This document shows positions 8,475 through 16,846 of a stretch of 25,055 bases of DNA, piece by piece. Position 1 is the stretch's first letter. Each line of letters opens with the position of its first letter. The position numbers and the translations under genes were made by a program. The stretch comes from Bacillota bacterium. GTDB taxonomy: Bacteria; Bacillota; Clostridia; Acetivibrionales; DSM-2933. The stretch covers positions 1-25,055 of the forward strand of contig JAUZPS010000011.1 of NCBI GenBank assembly GCA_030705945.1, in the 5' to 3' direction. Below the pieces are notes generated by a model, which did no database searches, was not told the DNA's origin, and worked only from the letters and a program-made list of their open reading frames with translations.

Positions 8475-9449
8475 ATGAGTTTATTGAACATTAATTTTCC
8501 GCAAAATAGTCTTTTTTTAGTAACCGGCGGAGCAGGTTTTATTGGATCGAATATTGTTGAAAACTTGCTGAATATGGGTCATAGAGTCCGTGTTCTTGAT
8601 AATTTTTCGACAGGAAAAATAGAAAATTTACAAAATGCGCTGAAAGAATCAAACTTTCAATTAATTGAAGGTGATATAAGAGATATTGATGTTTGTGACA
8701 AAGCTTGTAAAGGTGTTGACTATGTACTTCATGAGGCAGCGCTTGGTTCAGTTCCTCGTTCTATAGATGATCCTCGAACTTCCAATGATGTTAACATAAC
8801 CGGCGCTTTAAATATGATGATTGCTGCGAGAGATAATTCCGTAAAAAGATTTGTATACGCATCTTCATCATCTGTTTATGGTGATGAGCCAAATTTGCCC
8901 AAGATTGAAGATAGAGTCGGAAAGCCGCTCTCTCCATATGCAATAACCAAAAAGGTCGATGAACTTTATGCTAAAAACTTTTTTGAGTTATATGGTCTCC
9001 AAACGATTGGGCTTCGCTACTTCAATGTATTTGGCAAAAAGCAGGACGCAAATTCTGTATACGCCGCTGTTATACCTTTGTTTGTAAAGGCGCTTCTTAA
9101 TAATGAAGCTCCAAAGATTAATGGCGATGGAATGCAGTCTAGAGATTTTACTTATATTGATAATGTCGTTCAGGCTAACCTGAAAGCGTGTGTAGCAGGA
9201 CCTGAAGCCTGCGGTGATGTATTTAATATAGCAAACGGCGGTAGAGTATATTTAATCGATTTATATAATAATATTTGCAAACTTCTAAAGAAGGATATCA
9301 AACCGATTCATGGCCCAGATAGAAAGGGAGATATAAAACACTCTAACGCTGATATAAAAAAAGCGGAAGAATTTCTTGGATATAAACCTGATATCAGTGT
9401 TGAAAATGGACTTGAGAAATGTATACAGTGGTATAAGGAAAATCTTTAA
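8475..9449 (+). CDS. tviC: UDP-N-acetylhexosamine(uronate) 4-epimerase (TviC/WbpP-like)
   Basis: Predicted short-chain dehydrogenase/reductase epimerase that inverts C4, interconverting the GlcNAc and GalNAc forms (or their uronates). With the preceding TviB-like enzyme it would give UDP-GalNAcA. The 324-aa protein has GGAGFIG at about residues 18-24, a Ser-rich catalytic segment ASSSSVYG (129-136), and the catalytic Tyr155/Lys159 in SPYAITK. LRYFNVFGKKQ and GDGMQSRDFTYIDN are features of the WbpP/TviC type of UDP-N-acetyl-sugar 4-epimerase. I use the ATG at 8475, just after the dehydrogenase stop codon, because GGAGG (8463-8467) sits 7 bases upstream; a TTG at 8454 would overlap the previous gene. 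It is followed by the strong stem-loop at 9485-9627. Confidence 0.87.
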   Translation: MSLLNINFPQNSLFLVTGGAGFIGSNIVENLLNMGHRVRVLDNFSTGKIENLQNALKESNFQLIEGDIRDIDVCDKACKGVDYVLHEAALGSVPRSIDDPRTSNDVNITGALNMMIAARDNSVKRFVYASSSSVYGDEPNLPKIEDRVGKPLSPYAITKKVDELYAKNFFELYGLQTIGLRYFNVFGKKQDANSVYAAVIPLFVKALLNNEAPKINGDGMQSRDFTYIDNVVQANLKACVAGPEACGDVFNIANGGRVYLIDLYNNICKLLKKDIKPIHGPDRKGDIKHSNADIKKAEEFLGYKPDISVENGLEKCIQWYKENL

Positions 9450-9484
9450 AATTAGCATTTTCTAACAAAACTTTAAGAGCTTTT

Positions 9485-9627
9485 ATCACCAACAGCTTTT
9501 ACTAAATTAAAATCAATTAGTCTTTTACATTTATCTATTGCAAGATATCGTAAAATCCATTCGTTATTTTGCGCTGCTAAATGGAAGGTTAATAATAATT
9601 TTAATATAAATAAGCGCTGTTGGTGAT
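9485..9627 (+). terminator. Large stem-loop terminator between convergent genes
   Basis: A perfect 12-bp outer stem, ATCACCAACAGC (9485-9496) with GCTGTTGGTGAT (9616-9627), is followed on the plus strand by TTTTTGTTATTT. The loop is unusually long (119 nt) and is itself filled by a diverged copy of the 99-bp palindrome, which would bring the arms together. It terminates the tviB-tviC-like transcript and lies between convergent genes. Confidence 0.7.
9510..9602. repeat. Diverged palindromic repeat, copy D
   Basis: Runs parallel to copies A and C: CAATTAGTCTTTTACATTT at the left, CATTCGTTATTTTGC in the centre, GGTTAATAATAATTTT at the right. It carries many more substitutions than the other copies, and its arms pair less well (GATATCG replaces AATAACG at the left tip). 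It appears to be an older member of the family lodged in the terminator loop. Confidence 0.7.
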
Positions 9628-9674
9628 TTTTGTTATTTGGGCTTACGCTCTCAAGGATTACGACGCGCTTTCGA

Positions 9675-11837
9675 TTATGGCGCGCTTTCCAATAAAGCAG
9701 TCTTGTTTTTTGGATCCCATGTTACTTTATATCCCAAATTCTCAGTTATAAATCTTAACGGAAGCATTGTCCGACCAGGATTAACTATAATTGGCAATAC
9801 CTTCGGATCGTTCTTATCAATTTTAACGGTCGCTCCGTTTATTGTTGCTATGTTTCTATTTATCCAAAGTTTTAATTGTTTTTTATCATAGTTTAGTAAA
9901 ACACTTTTTTCATTACTTATCCAAGAAATTTCTGCTCCAATGGAGTCAGAAAAACCTCTGAGCGGAATATACATTCTATTTTGATAAATTATAGGCGCTG
10001 TATCCAATATATATTCTTTATCATTCACCTTATACATTTTGTTATTGAGTGTAAAACTGATATGCTTTTTATCTGTTGAGCCAGGATAAACAGAAGGATT
10101 TGCTGTTGCAATTTTAATTGGCGTGTTGTTTGTCTGGCTGCTTGAGGGCGTTGCAGTCGGTGTAACTGTTGGAGAAACAGTTGGCGTCCGGGTTGAAGTA
10201 GCTGTAGAAGTAGCAGTAGAAGTAGGGGTTGATGCTGTTGGAGTTATAGTAATCGCGCCGGTAGGTATTGCAGATGATGTAGGAGTGCTTGATGAGGAAA
10301 CATTAATATATGTTGGCGTAGGCGTATTAGTTTTAATTGGACTAAAAAAAAATCCAGGTGATGTAACAACAGCCGAAGTGTCTCCGACCACATTAACAGT
10401 ACTTAATGTATACCTTCCATCGCTTCTCTTACCATCTATAGCTAAAGCTATTCCTGGATTTTTGGTTTCCGGATCAATAATTGAAACACATAACTTATAT
10501 TGTCCGGATGGTAAATTTGATGGAATTGATATGCTGGAAGTAAAGCTTTTGGTACCTGGTAAAAGTGATGTTAAATCAATACTTTTTCTTTCAGAATCAG
10601 TATTGGTTGCAACTATTTTGCCTGTTGAATCAGAAAGAGAGAGTTCCACAGGCCAGTTAAAGTAGAAAGGAGCGGTTCCGTTATTAGCCCAATCCATGTC
10701 AACAGTCAAAGAGTATCCAGCTTTTATGCTGTTTGCATGCGAAACAGACTGGATTACATATCTGTAACCAATAGTCTTCATCATTTTATCAATATTTGGT
10801 TGGAGTCTATCTCCAACAGCAAGATGAACAGGACAACACGGGCCTAACCAGCTGATATGGTTTTCTTTAGCCTGACGAATAGTTTCTGTCATTGCCGAAT
10901 CTTCAAGAAATTTTGTGCCTGGGTAAAATCCAAATTCGCCTCCCGCTGGAGCATTGAGCCAGTAGTCAGGCATTGTGGGATGTGTATAGCCTGGATTGTA
11001 AGAATCAGTATGACCGTTATTTATCCAATCGAGAAACCATCTTTGCGTTTGATCATAATCTCCAAAACAATTATTAAAAAGCCCCATTTTATTATCTTTT
11101 CCAACTTGACTTGGGTATCTCATCGCCAGAAATTTATTTTTGAAGTTATCTGCATAATGCTGAGCGTATTGATCTGAATACTGTATGGGAGGAAATACAC
11201 CTGGCAAGGTATGATCCTGTATGTATGTAGTATGCCATTCGCCCCAATGACCGCAGCTTCCAACAAGAATCATGAAAACTCTCGGATCTGTATCATAGCG
11301 TTTGGCAAAAGCTTGTATGAGCTTTTTATGATATGCTATTAAAACAGGATTTTTGTAGTTCGGACTAAATCCCATCTTTGTATTTTCATTATTGTAATTG
11401 TACCATGTTCCATCATGACCTATTTCTTCATAAAGCCAATCCGGAATATCCATGTGCTTTACACTGTCGGGATAATCCATATTAAACTGTAGAATTATCT
11501 TTACGCCTTTTGACTGCCAATAACTGAATTGATTTTTAGTTTCAATTGATTTAAAATCATAGTTTCCTTTTGTTGGTTCCAATTCTCTCCATGTAATAGA
11601 AGCTAAAACAAGCTTAAAGGGTTGTTTGGCGTAACTGTTGCCGGTATGAGCCCAAGGAACCCATCCCATATATGGATTATATAAGACAGTATCAACAACT
11701 TTCGGGATAAACGTTGTCTGATCTGTTGAATCAAGCGATGGATCCTTAATGTTATTATTTTTATGAAAGCAGGAAGTTAAAACTAATAAAATACTTAATG
11801 AAAGTAACAGAGATAAACGTAATTGATTTTTTTTCAT
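9675..11837 (-). CDS. Secreted DUF4832-type lipoprotein with copper-amine-oxidase-like stalk domain
   Basis: Predicted extracellular lipoprotein, 720 aa, possibly a glycoside hydrolase or polysaccharide-binding protein. The start at 11837 is supported by GGGGAG upstream and gives a classic lipoprotein signal: MKK, a hydrophobic stretch, then LTSC with Cys23. A larger domain follows (about residues 45-350) whose motifs (NPYMGWVPW, ITWRELEPTKG, ILVGSCGHWGEWH) resemble TIM-barrel proteins of the DUF4874/DUF4832 group. The Glu residues in WRELEP and GEWH are candidate catalytic acids by analogy, not proof. A beta-sandwich region (about 355-500) comes next, then a Pro/Thr/Ser linker (about 502-571), then a copper amine oxidase N-terminal-like domain (about 592-720) with the usual MYIPLRG and MLPLRF repeats. 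It is transcribed against the surrounding EPS genes. A role in trimming or binding the polysaccharide is inferred from location only. Confidence 0.82.
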   Translation of the reverse strand: MKKNQLRLSLLLSLSILLVLTSCFHKNNNIKDPSLDSTDQTTFIPKVVDTVLYNPYMGWVPWAHTGNSYAKQPFKLVLASITWRELEPTKGNYDFKSIETKNQFSYWQSKGVKIILQFNMDYPDSVKHMDIPDWLYEEIGHDGTWYNYNNENTKMGFSPNYKNPVLIAYHKKLIQAFAKRYDTDPRVFMILVGSCGHWGEWHTTYIQDHTLPGVFPPIQYSDQYAQHYADNFKNKFLAMRYPSQVGKDNKMGLFNNCFGDYDQTQRWFLDWINNGHTDSYNPGYTHPTMPDYWLNAPAGGEFGFYPGTKFLEDSAMTETIRQAKENHISWLGPCCPVHLAVGDRLQPNIDKMMKTIGYRYVIQSVSHANSIKAGYSLTVDMDWANNGTAPFYFNWPVELSLSDSTGKIVATNTDSERKSIDLTSLLPGTKSFTSSISIPSNLPSGQYKLCVSIIDPETKNPGIALAIDGKRSDGRYTLSTVNVVGDTSAVVTSPGFFFSPIKTNTPTPTYINVSSSSTPTSSAIPTGAITITPTASTPTSTATSTATSTRTPTVSPTVTPTATPSSSQTNNTPIKIATANPSVYPGSTDKKHISFTLNNKMYKVNDKEYILDTAPIIYQNRMYIPLRGFSDSIGAEISWISNEKSVLLNYDKKQLKLWINRNIATINGATVKIDKNDPKVLPIIVNPGRTMLPLRFITENLGYKVTWDPKNKTALLESAP

Positions 11838-12201
11838 AACTGATCTCCCCTTAAATAGTATTTTCAATTCATGATTAGCGCTGACATCTATAGATAGGTT
11901 TTTCAAAACGTACATATATAAAGCTTTACGGTTCGATATCTATATGGTGAATCAAGAAAATACTAAAAAAACTTATATATCTCTTTTATATTTTATAATT
12001 AATTTATATGCTCCTATAAGTTTACATATCTTATTAATTTTCTCTTATTAATTTTCAAATTTTGCGATCATTTGTTTTGAGGGATGAATGTTGAAAAAAT
12101 GATCGAATTATAATTTAATCTGTCAGTTTTTATTGAAACATTGTAATATAATGCTATTATATTATATAAATATTGCAAGTTCAATTTTTTTATTTTAATA
12201 A
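11838..12201. other. AT-rich promoter region of the DUF4832 gene
   Basis: No gene seen. GGGGAG (plus-strand complement at about 11846-11851) is the ribosome binding site of the minus-strand gene. Several T-rich and TATATA stretches could hold its promoter, but no box pair stands out. Confidence 0.4.
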
Positions 12202-12303
12202 GGGCGTTTTAAAAAATTCCTTGTTCAAGTTTATGTGATGAAAACCCATTGTATCAAGTTTTTGAAACGACCAGTTGACCAGTTATTTTTTTGATACTAC
12301 CTT
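12202..12303. repeat. 102-bp inverted repeat, left copy (IR-L)
   Basis: The reverse complement of this block occurs at 16847-16948; 93 of 102 positions match by my alignment. The outer 71 bp (12202-12272) has its own terminal inverted repeats, GGGCGTTTTAAA and TTTGAAACGACC, as in a MITE-like element or IS remnant. The inner 48 bp (12256-12303) is identical in both copies. An 8-bp tandem direct repeat, GACCAGTT x2, lies at 12269-12284. Six bases separate it from palindrome copy B. Confidence 0.9.
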
Positions 12304-12309
12304 ATATAT

Positions 12310-12408
12310 ATAAAAAGCACTATTAATCTTACATTTGACGGAGCAAAATAACGAACGCTTTAACGTTATTTTGTGATAGGCAAATGTAAAAGATTAATTG
12401 CTTTTTAT
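12310..12408. repeat. 99-bp near-palindromic repeat, copy B (reverse orientation)
   Basis: Reverse complement of copies A and C, with only a few substitutions (for example GTGATAGG where the others give GCGATAGG on this strand). It has the same ends, ATAAAAAGC and GCTTTTTAT, and the same length. It sits about 445 bases upstream of the first glycosyltransferase, next to IR-L. Confidence 0.9.
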
Positions 12409-12853
12409 ATAGTATAATTTTATAATAACTTTTTGATGTTTGATATGAATAAACATCAATATAAATCAATATGAATAGAAACTTGCAATACGTTGATTTT
12501 TAATGTAAAATAATAACGTGTATTTATAATGATTTTATATAATTTTATTTCATAGGGGAAAAAGAATAAATATTTAGATTATAGAAGCTTCTTTTTAAAA
12601 TGTAACTTGATTTTGTTTGCTTATTTACGAACTGAAACACTGATAGGATTAATTTCTGCTAATAATCTTGACATTTTTTAAAATACGAACGATATGCGTT
12701 TTATGAGTAAAAGCTTAATTAATGTTTATATTCTAATATATTACAAATTCTTTAATCTATTCTTAGATATATTCTTTAATATATCCCAAATGAAAATAAA
12801 TTCTGAAATAAATATATCCTCATATTGCGAAAAGTTATTGAGAGGCTTTTTTG
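12409..12853. other. AT-rich spacer before the first GT4 gene
   Basis: No convincing gene. A 71-codon frame from 12694 lacks a ribosome binding site and runs into the GT4 gene in another frame. A perfect TTGACA occurs at 12668-12673. GAGAGG at 12840-12845 serves the ATG at 12854. Confidence 0.45.
12668..12696 (+). promoter_or_regulatory. Possible promoter of the GT4-flippase-GT4 cassette
   Basis: Perfect -35 TTGACA (12668-12673) with GATATG 17 bases later (12691-12696), which matches the -10 consensus at only three of six positions. If real, it lies inside the inverted-repeat-bounded segment and would move with it on inversion. Confidence 0.3.
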
Positions 12854-13999
12854 ATGAAGAATATATTAGTAGTTCCTGGATTTGTCGCAGACACATACAG
12901 TCAGATTGAAGAATCCTTTATAGAATTGTCTGCGGATAAAGATCCGAATATTAAATTTATATGGCTTGTTCCTGAAATAAGTTCAAAATATAATCGCTAT
13001 GCGAAAGTTAGGAGCGAAAACAAACTAGATGAACCGCTATATGTAAAATATCTGCGAAAGAATAGAGTCGAATTTGTTGTCGGAAATATAGACAAATATA
13101 ATATGATAGCAAATATATTATTGTTTCGCAGAGTATTTAAAAAGTATAACATAAGCGCTGTCTATACTCATTTTGGCTTTGAAAGATATTATGCCTCATT
13201 TTTTGCAAAACTTTTTGGTAAAAAGTCTGTTTTAAATGAGCATTGGCATTCATTGGGAACTAAATTTACCGCAATAAAAAGAATTTTTTACATATTTGCG
13301 ATTGATTATTTTATTTCAGTTTCAGGATTTATTTCATCAACGCTCCCAAAGGGGAAGCAGGTAATCACAATAAAGAACAGTTTGAGCTTTATTGAGTCTG
13401 CCGCGCCTGATAGGGATGTAAAAGAAGCTTTGAAAAAGAAACTAAGGCTTGATAACAATAAGACATTAATACTTATGGTTGCTTCTTTTACAGATATAAA
13501 AAGGCACGATCTTGCAGTTGAAATTTGTAAAAAGGTTATTGCCCAAAGAAATGATGTAATGTTTGTATTTCTCGGACAAGGCGAATTGCAGGAACAAATA
13601 AGCGCAGTGGTGGAGAGTGAAGGATTGGCGGGGCATATAATGATGCCTGGTCATGTAAATAATGTTGATGATTATTATCAAGTAGCTGATATATGTATGC
13701 TTACATCTATAGGCGAAGCCTTCGGATACACAATATTAGAAGCGTTCAGGCATTGTTTGCCGTTTGTTGCTTATAATTCGGGGGGACCTTCGGAAATTAT
13801 CAAGGACGGTATAACAGGGTACCTGATAGAACCTGAGAATACAGATGAATTTACCACAAAACTTATTAATCTCATAAAAAATGAAGATCTCCGCCGGTGT
13901 ATAGGCTGTAAGGCTCATGAAGACTTAAAAAATGAGTTTTCAAGGCAAAGATGGATAATTGATATAAAAAAAGCTTTTTATAAAATTTTAGATATATAA
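12854..13999 (+). CDS. GT4-family glycosyltransferase
   Basis: Predicted retaining glycosyltransferase of the GT-B fold that adds a sugar to the lipid-linked repeat unit at the cytoplasmic membrane face. The 381-aa length is typical. The N-terminal half binds the acceptor. The C-terminal half holds the donor-binding features: LILMVASFTDIKRHD (about 210-224), VFLGQGELQEQI, and the EX7E motif in EAFGYTILEAF, with both Glu present. GGPSEIIKDGITGYLI follows. The ATG at 12854 is chosen over TTG 12851 because GAGAGG is 8 bases upstream. It is the first gene of a three-gene group lying wholly between the inverted repeats. Donor and acceptor sugars cannot be predicted. Confidence 0.87.
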   Translation: MKNILVVPGFVADTYSQIEESFIELSADKDPNIKFIWLVPEISSKYNRYAKVRSENKLDEPLYVKYLRKNRVEFVVGNIDKYNMIANILLFRRVFKKYNISAVYTHFGFERYYASFFAKLFGKKSVLNEHWHSLGTKFTAIKRIFYIFAIDYFISVSGFISSTLPKGKQVITIKNSLSFIESAAPDRDVKEALKKKLRLDNNKTLILMVASFTDIKRHDLAVEICKKVIAQRNDVMFVFLGQGELQEQISAVVESEGLAGHIMMPGHVNNVDDYYQVADICMLTSIGEAFGYTILEAFRHCLPFVAYNSGGPSEIIKDGITGYLIEPENTDEFTTKLINLIKNEDLRRCIGCKAHEDLKNEFSRQRWIIDIKKAFYKILDI

Positions 14000-14086
14000 G
14001 AGCTGTTTGAGCTTATAAATATAAAGCAAAATAACACACTTTTTCACAGGTATTGTATGATATGTTTAGAAAGAGGAAATAAATAA

Positions 14087-15649
14087 ATGTTGCAAATAAA
14101 AAGCACTAACAAAGCTATAATTTTTTCTATGGCTTTGAGTTTAATAGCAAAAGTATTGACTTTAGCTCAATCTCAGGTAATATCATATTCTTTTGGAATG
14201 CAAAGGAGTACTGACGTTCTATTCAGCGTTTTATCCATGATTATGCTGGTCACTTCTTTTGTAAACACAATAAATCAATCAGTTATGGTGCCATCCATGA
14301 TAAACCTTAGAAATAACAGGTCTGAAGATGAGTCAAAAAGATTTATTTCTTACATATATCTTATCTATTTTATTTGCGCCGCTCTTGTTTTAACAGTATT
14401 GTTTTTGTTTCCTGTCAAATTATTCGACTTGACCTTAAAATACAGTATTGATGATATTAAAAATAATATTGCAATAATAAGATTTATAATCCCGGCCTTT
14501 TTACTTATAATCATAAACCAGTATATATTGGATGTTTTTACTTCATATAGATATTTCACTTTACCAATGCTATTGGACATGCTGAAAAATATTTTAATTA
14601 TTAGTTTTGTATTATTGTTTAAAGGCAAACTTTCAGTTCTAAGTCTGGCAATCGGTGTATTTGCGGGTAATCTGGCGCAGTTTATAGTTGTAAATTTCTT
14701 ATTGTTTTTTAAACTTAAATGCAGGCTGTCGTTTAAACGATTCAAGCTGGAAACACAGGCAAAGAAAAATATCAGATATGTTGTGTTTGGACAGATTACT
14801 AAAATGATAAACGACTATATTGTGATATTCTTATTATCAGGTTTTATTCCCGGCGTATATACTGCTATGGATTACGGGCAGAGGATTAATACAGTTGTTG
14901 CTTCAGTAATGATAGGGCAGATATCGACTGTTATTGGTTTGAATTTTATTGATCTTTACGCTAAAAAGAAATATGAAGAATTAAATCAGGTTTTTCTCAA
15001 ATATTTTAAGCTGAGCTTATTTTTATTAATTCCATTTTGTTTTATTATGTTCCTCAATTCTCAGAATATAATTTCTGTTTTATTCGGTTGGGGAAAAATG
15101 ACTGAAAATGACGTTAAAATTACCGGAAACTTTTTTAGATATTTTATTTTAAACTTGCCCGCTTTATTTATTGACTCAATGATAGTCAGGCTCATAATCG
15201 CAAAACAAATACAGAAAATCAGCTTTATGTGGAGTATTTTCTCAGATGTAATGACATTATCATTCATGTTTATATTCATTAAGTTTATGGGTTATTTCGG
15301 ATACCCGATAAGTGTTTTACTCAGCAATGGAATTTACATGATACTATTTTTGTCATTCCTTGTCAGAAAACAATTTGAGTTTATAGATCTCAAAGCAATA
15401 TTAAAATTTATAACTCAAAATACAATATTCAACATAATAATTACGATTATATTGTCTTTTACCATTAAAGATTTATTTATTTCAAATAATTTAATTGAAA
15501 AATTATTGATTATATCCTTTATTTCAGCGGTTTACTTAATAATATATTTTGCGTGTAGTTTTTTAATTAAAGATAACAGAACTATAGAAATTAGCATGTT
15601 TAATTATTCAAAGAGATTTTATAAAAAAATTAGAATGTTTAAGGCTTAG
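14087..15649 (+). CDS. Polysaccharide or lipid-linked oligosaccharide flippase (MurJ/Wzx type)
   Basis: Predicted integral membrane flippase of the MVF/MATE-like superfamily, 520 aa with about 12-14 hydrophobic helices over its whole length. The N-terminal part (SQVISYSFGMQRSTDVLFSV) resembles MurJ-type proteins, which have an ASRILGFVRD-like helix and a central Arg/Asp-lined cavity. It probably moves the undecaprenyl-linked EPS repeat unit to the outer face, the Wzx role. It is the only flippase in the window. AGAGGAAA precedes the ATG at 14087, 87 bases after the upstream GT4 stop. A housekeeping MurJ is less likely because of its position between two glycosyltransferases. Confidence 0.85.
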   Translation: MLQIKSTNKAIIFSMALSLIAKVLTLAQSQVISYSFGMQRSTDVLFSVLSMIMLVTSFVNTINQSVMVPSMINLRNNRSEDESKRFISYIYLIYFICAALVLTVLFLFPVKLFDLTLKYSIDDIKNNIAIIRFIIPAFLLIIINQYILDVFTSYRYFTLPMLLDMLKNILIISFVLLFKGKLSVLSLAIGVFAGNLAQFIVVNFLLFFKLKCRLSFKRFKLETQAKKNIRYVVFGQITKMINDYIVIFLLSGFIPGVYTAMDYGQRINTVVASVMIGQISTVIGLNFIDLYAKKKYEELNQVFLKYFKLSLFLLIPFCFIMFLNSQNIISVLFGWGKMTENDVKITGNFFRYFILNLPALFIDSMIVRLIIAKQIQKISFMWSIFSDVMTLSFMFIFIKFMGYFGYPISVLLSNGIYMILFLSFLVRKQFEFIDLKAILKFITQNTIFNIIITIILSFTIKDLFISNNLIEKLLIISFISAVYLIIYFACSFLIKDNRTIEISMFNYSKRFYKKIRMFKA

Positions 15650-15680
15650 AATGAAAAGTCTTAATTGTGGAGTGGGAAAT

Positions 15681-16820
15681 ATGTTTTCTGATAACAGAAA
15701 AATAAGAATATGTTTTATGCTGCATGGAGCTTATCCATTGTTTAACCCAAGCTGTAACGGTGTATTTGGCGGGGCTGAGGTAAATCTCTATTATTTGGCT
15801 GTATACCTATCAAAAAAGGGTATATATGATATTGAGTTTTATGTCGGCGATTATGGACAGATGGATGTTGAAGTTTATGATAACATAAGAGTTAGAAAAA
15901 TAAAATACACAAACATGGAGAAGTACAACAAAATTAGATATAAAATGCTTAAAAGCATTTATCTTGCAAAGATTCTCCTTACAAATAAAAGTGATGTAAT
16001 AATTAATTCAACGGCGAGTGTGCTTATTGGATTAATTGTATTATTCTCTAAATTTATCAGAAGAAAGAAAGTAATTTTCAGGATTTCAAGCGATTCGAAT
16101 ATCGATATAAAATTTATCAGGAAAACACAAGGACTTAAAGCGTATTTCTTATATAAAATCGGGCTGTACAATTCAGATGTCATAGTCAGCCAGACGGAAA
16201 AACAAAGAGATAAATTGAAAGATAAACTAAACCTTGATAGTGTTCTTATAAAGAATGGTTTTATTATCGACGAAAATGTAGATTTAAAACAGAAAAAATA
16301 TATTTTATGGGTATCAAGGGCTGTGGATATGAAGAGGCCCGAGCTCTTTTTAAGATTGGCTGAAGAATGCCCAGAAGAAAAGTTTATAATTATTATGCCA
16401 GGAAGCGATCCGGTTAAGGACAAATGTGTAAATAAAGCTGCCGAGCTTTCAAATGTTGAATTTCTCGATTATGTCCAGTTTTTTGAAATACAGAAGTACT
16501 TTAATAATGCTAAATTATTTGTTAATACATCCGAATTTGAAGGCTTTCCCAATAGTTTTATTCAGGCGTGCATTGCAAGGACTCCTATTTTATCCTTTAA
16601 TGTAAATCCTGATAACTTTTTAACCGAAAATAATATCGGCTTTTGCTGCGAGGATGATTTCAGTAGGGCTGTAAGCTTTATTAAAGGACTGAATGAGGAG
16701 AAGATACTAATTTATGGACAGAATGGCTTAAAGTATATCAAAGAAAATCATAATATTGAAGTTAGCGCTTCTTTATATGAAGAAATAATTAATAAACTCA
16801 ACTTTCCCACTTCAAATTAA
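15681..16820 (+). CDS. GT4-family glycosyltransferase, paralogue 1
   Basis: Predicted GT-B glycosyltransferase, about 379 aa, plainly paralogous to the gene at 18621-19817. Shared landmarks in the same order: AYPLFN, FGGAEVN, VGDY, RRKKVIFR, TEKQ, ILWVSR, KRPELFL, LFVNTS, EGFPNSFIQ and LSFNVNPD. I prefer the ATG at 15681 because GGAG is 8 bases upstream; the ATG at 15651, right after the flippase stop, lacks a ribosome binding site and adds only ten residues. In the EX7E motif the second Glu is Gln (EGFPNSFIQ), as in the paralogue, so this looks like a subfamily trait rather than damage. It is the last gene inside the inverted repeats, and its 3' end contributes to the stem at 16797-16845. 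Confidence 0.85.
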   Translation: MFSDNRKIRICFMLHGAYPLFNPSCNGVFGGAEVNLYYLAVYLSKKGIYDIEFYVGDYGQMDVEVYDNIRVRKIKYTNMEKYNKIRYKMLKSIYLAKILLTNKSDVIINSTASVLIGLIVLFSKFIRRKKVIFRISSDSNIDIKFIRKTQGLKAYFLYKIGLYNSDVIVSQTEKQRDKLKDKLNLDSVLIKNGFIIDENVDLKQKKYILWVSRAVDMKRPELFLRLAEECPEEKFIIIMPGSDPVKDKCVNKAAELSNVEFLDYVQFFEIQKYFNNAKLFVNTSEFEGFPNSFIQACIARTPILSFNVNPDNFLTENNIGFCCEDDFSRAVSFIKGLNEEKILIYGQNGLKYIKENHNIEVSASLYEEIINKLNFPTSN

Positions 16821-16845
16821 GCAGCTGTAAAACGGGAAAGTTGAG
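16797..16845 (+). terminator. Stem-loop overlapping the GT4 stop codon
   Basis: CTCAACTTTCCC (16797-16808, inside the coding end) pairs perfectly over 12 bp with GGGAAAGTTGAG (16834-16845), with a 25-nt loop containing the TAA. No T run follows, so it may protect the mRNA end or pause transcription rather than terminate it. It directly abuts IR-R. Confidence 0.5.
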
Positions 16846-16846
16846 T

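Noticed and set aside
9637..9891. 84-codon plus-strand frame at the 3' end of the lipoprotein gene
   Set aside because: Antisense to the copper-amine-oxidase-like domain, with no ribosome binding site.
10123..10665. 180-codon plus-strand frame rich in Val and Gly
   Set aside because: It is the antisense of the Pro/Thr/Ser linker and beta domain of the minus-strand DUF4832 lipoprotein; the repetitive linker keeps the opposite strand open.
12694..12909. 71-codon plus-strand frame before the first GT4 gene
   Set aside because: No ribosome binding site, AT-rich low-information sequence, and it overlaps the start of the well-supported GT4 gene in a different frame.
15959..16423. 154-codon minus-strand frame within the GT4 gene
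   Set aside because: Antisense shadow of a clear glycosyltransferase, with no own start signals.
15681..16820. Inactivated glycosyltransferase because the second Glu of EX7E is Gln
   Set aside because: The same Gln occurs in the intact paralogue, and EGFPNxFxQ forms are known within GT4, so it is probably a subfamily feature.
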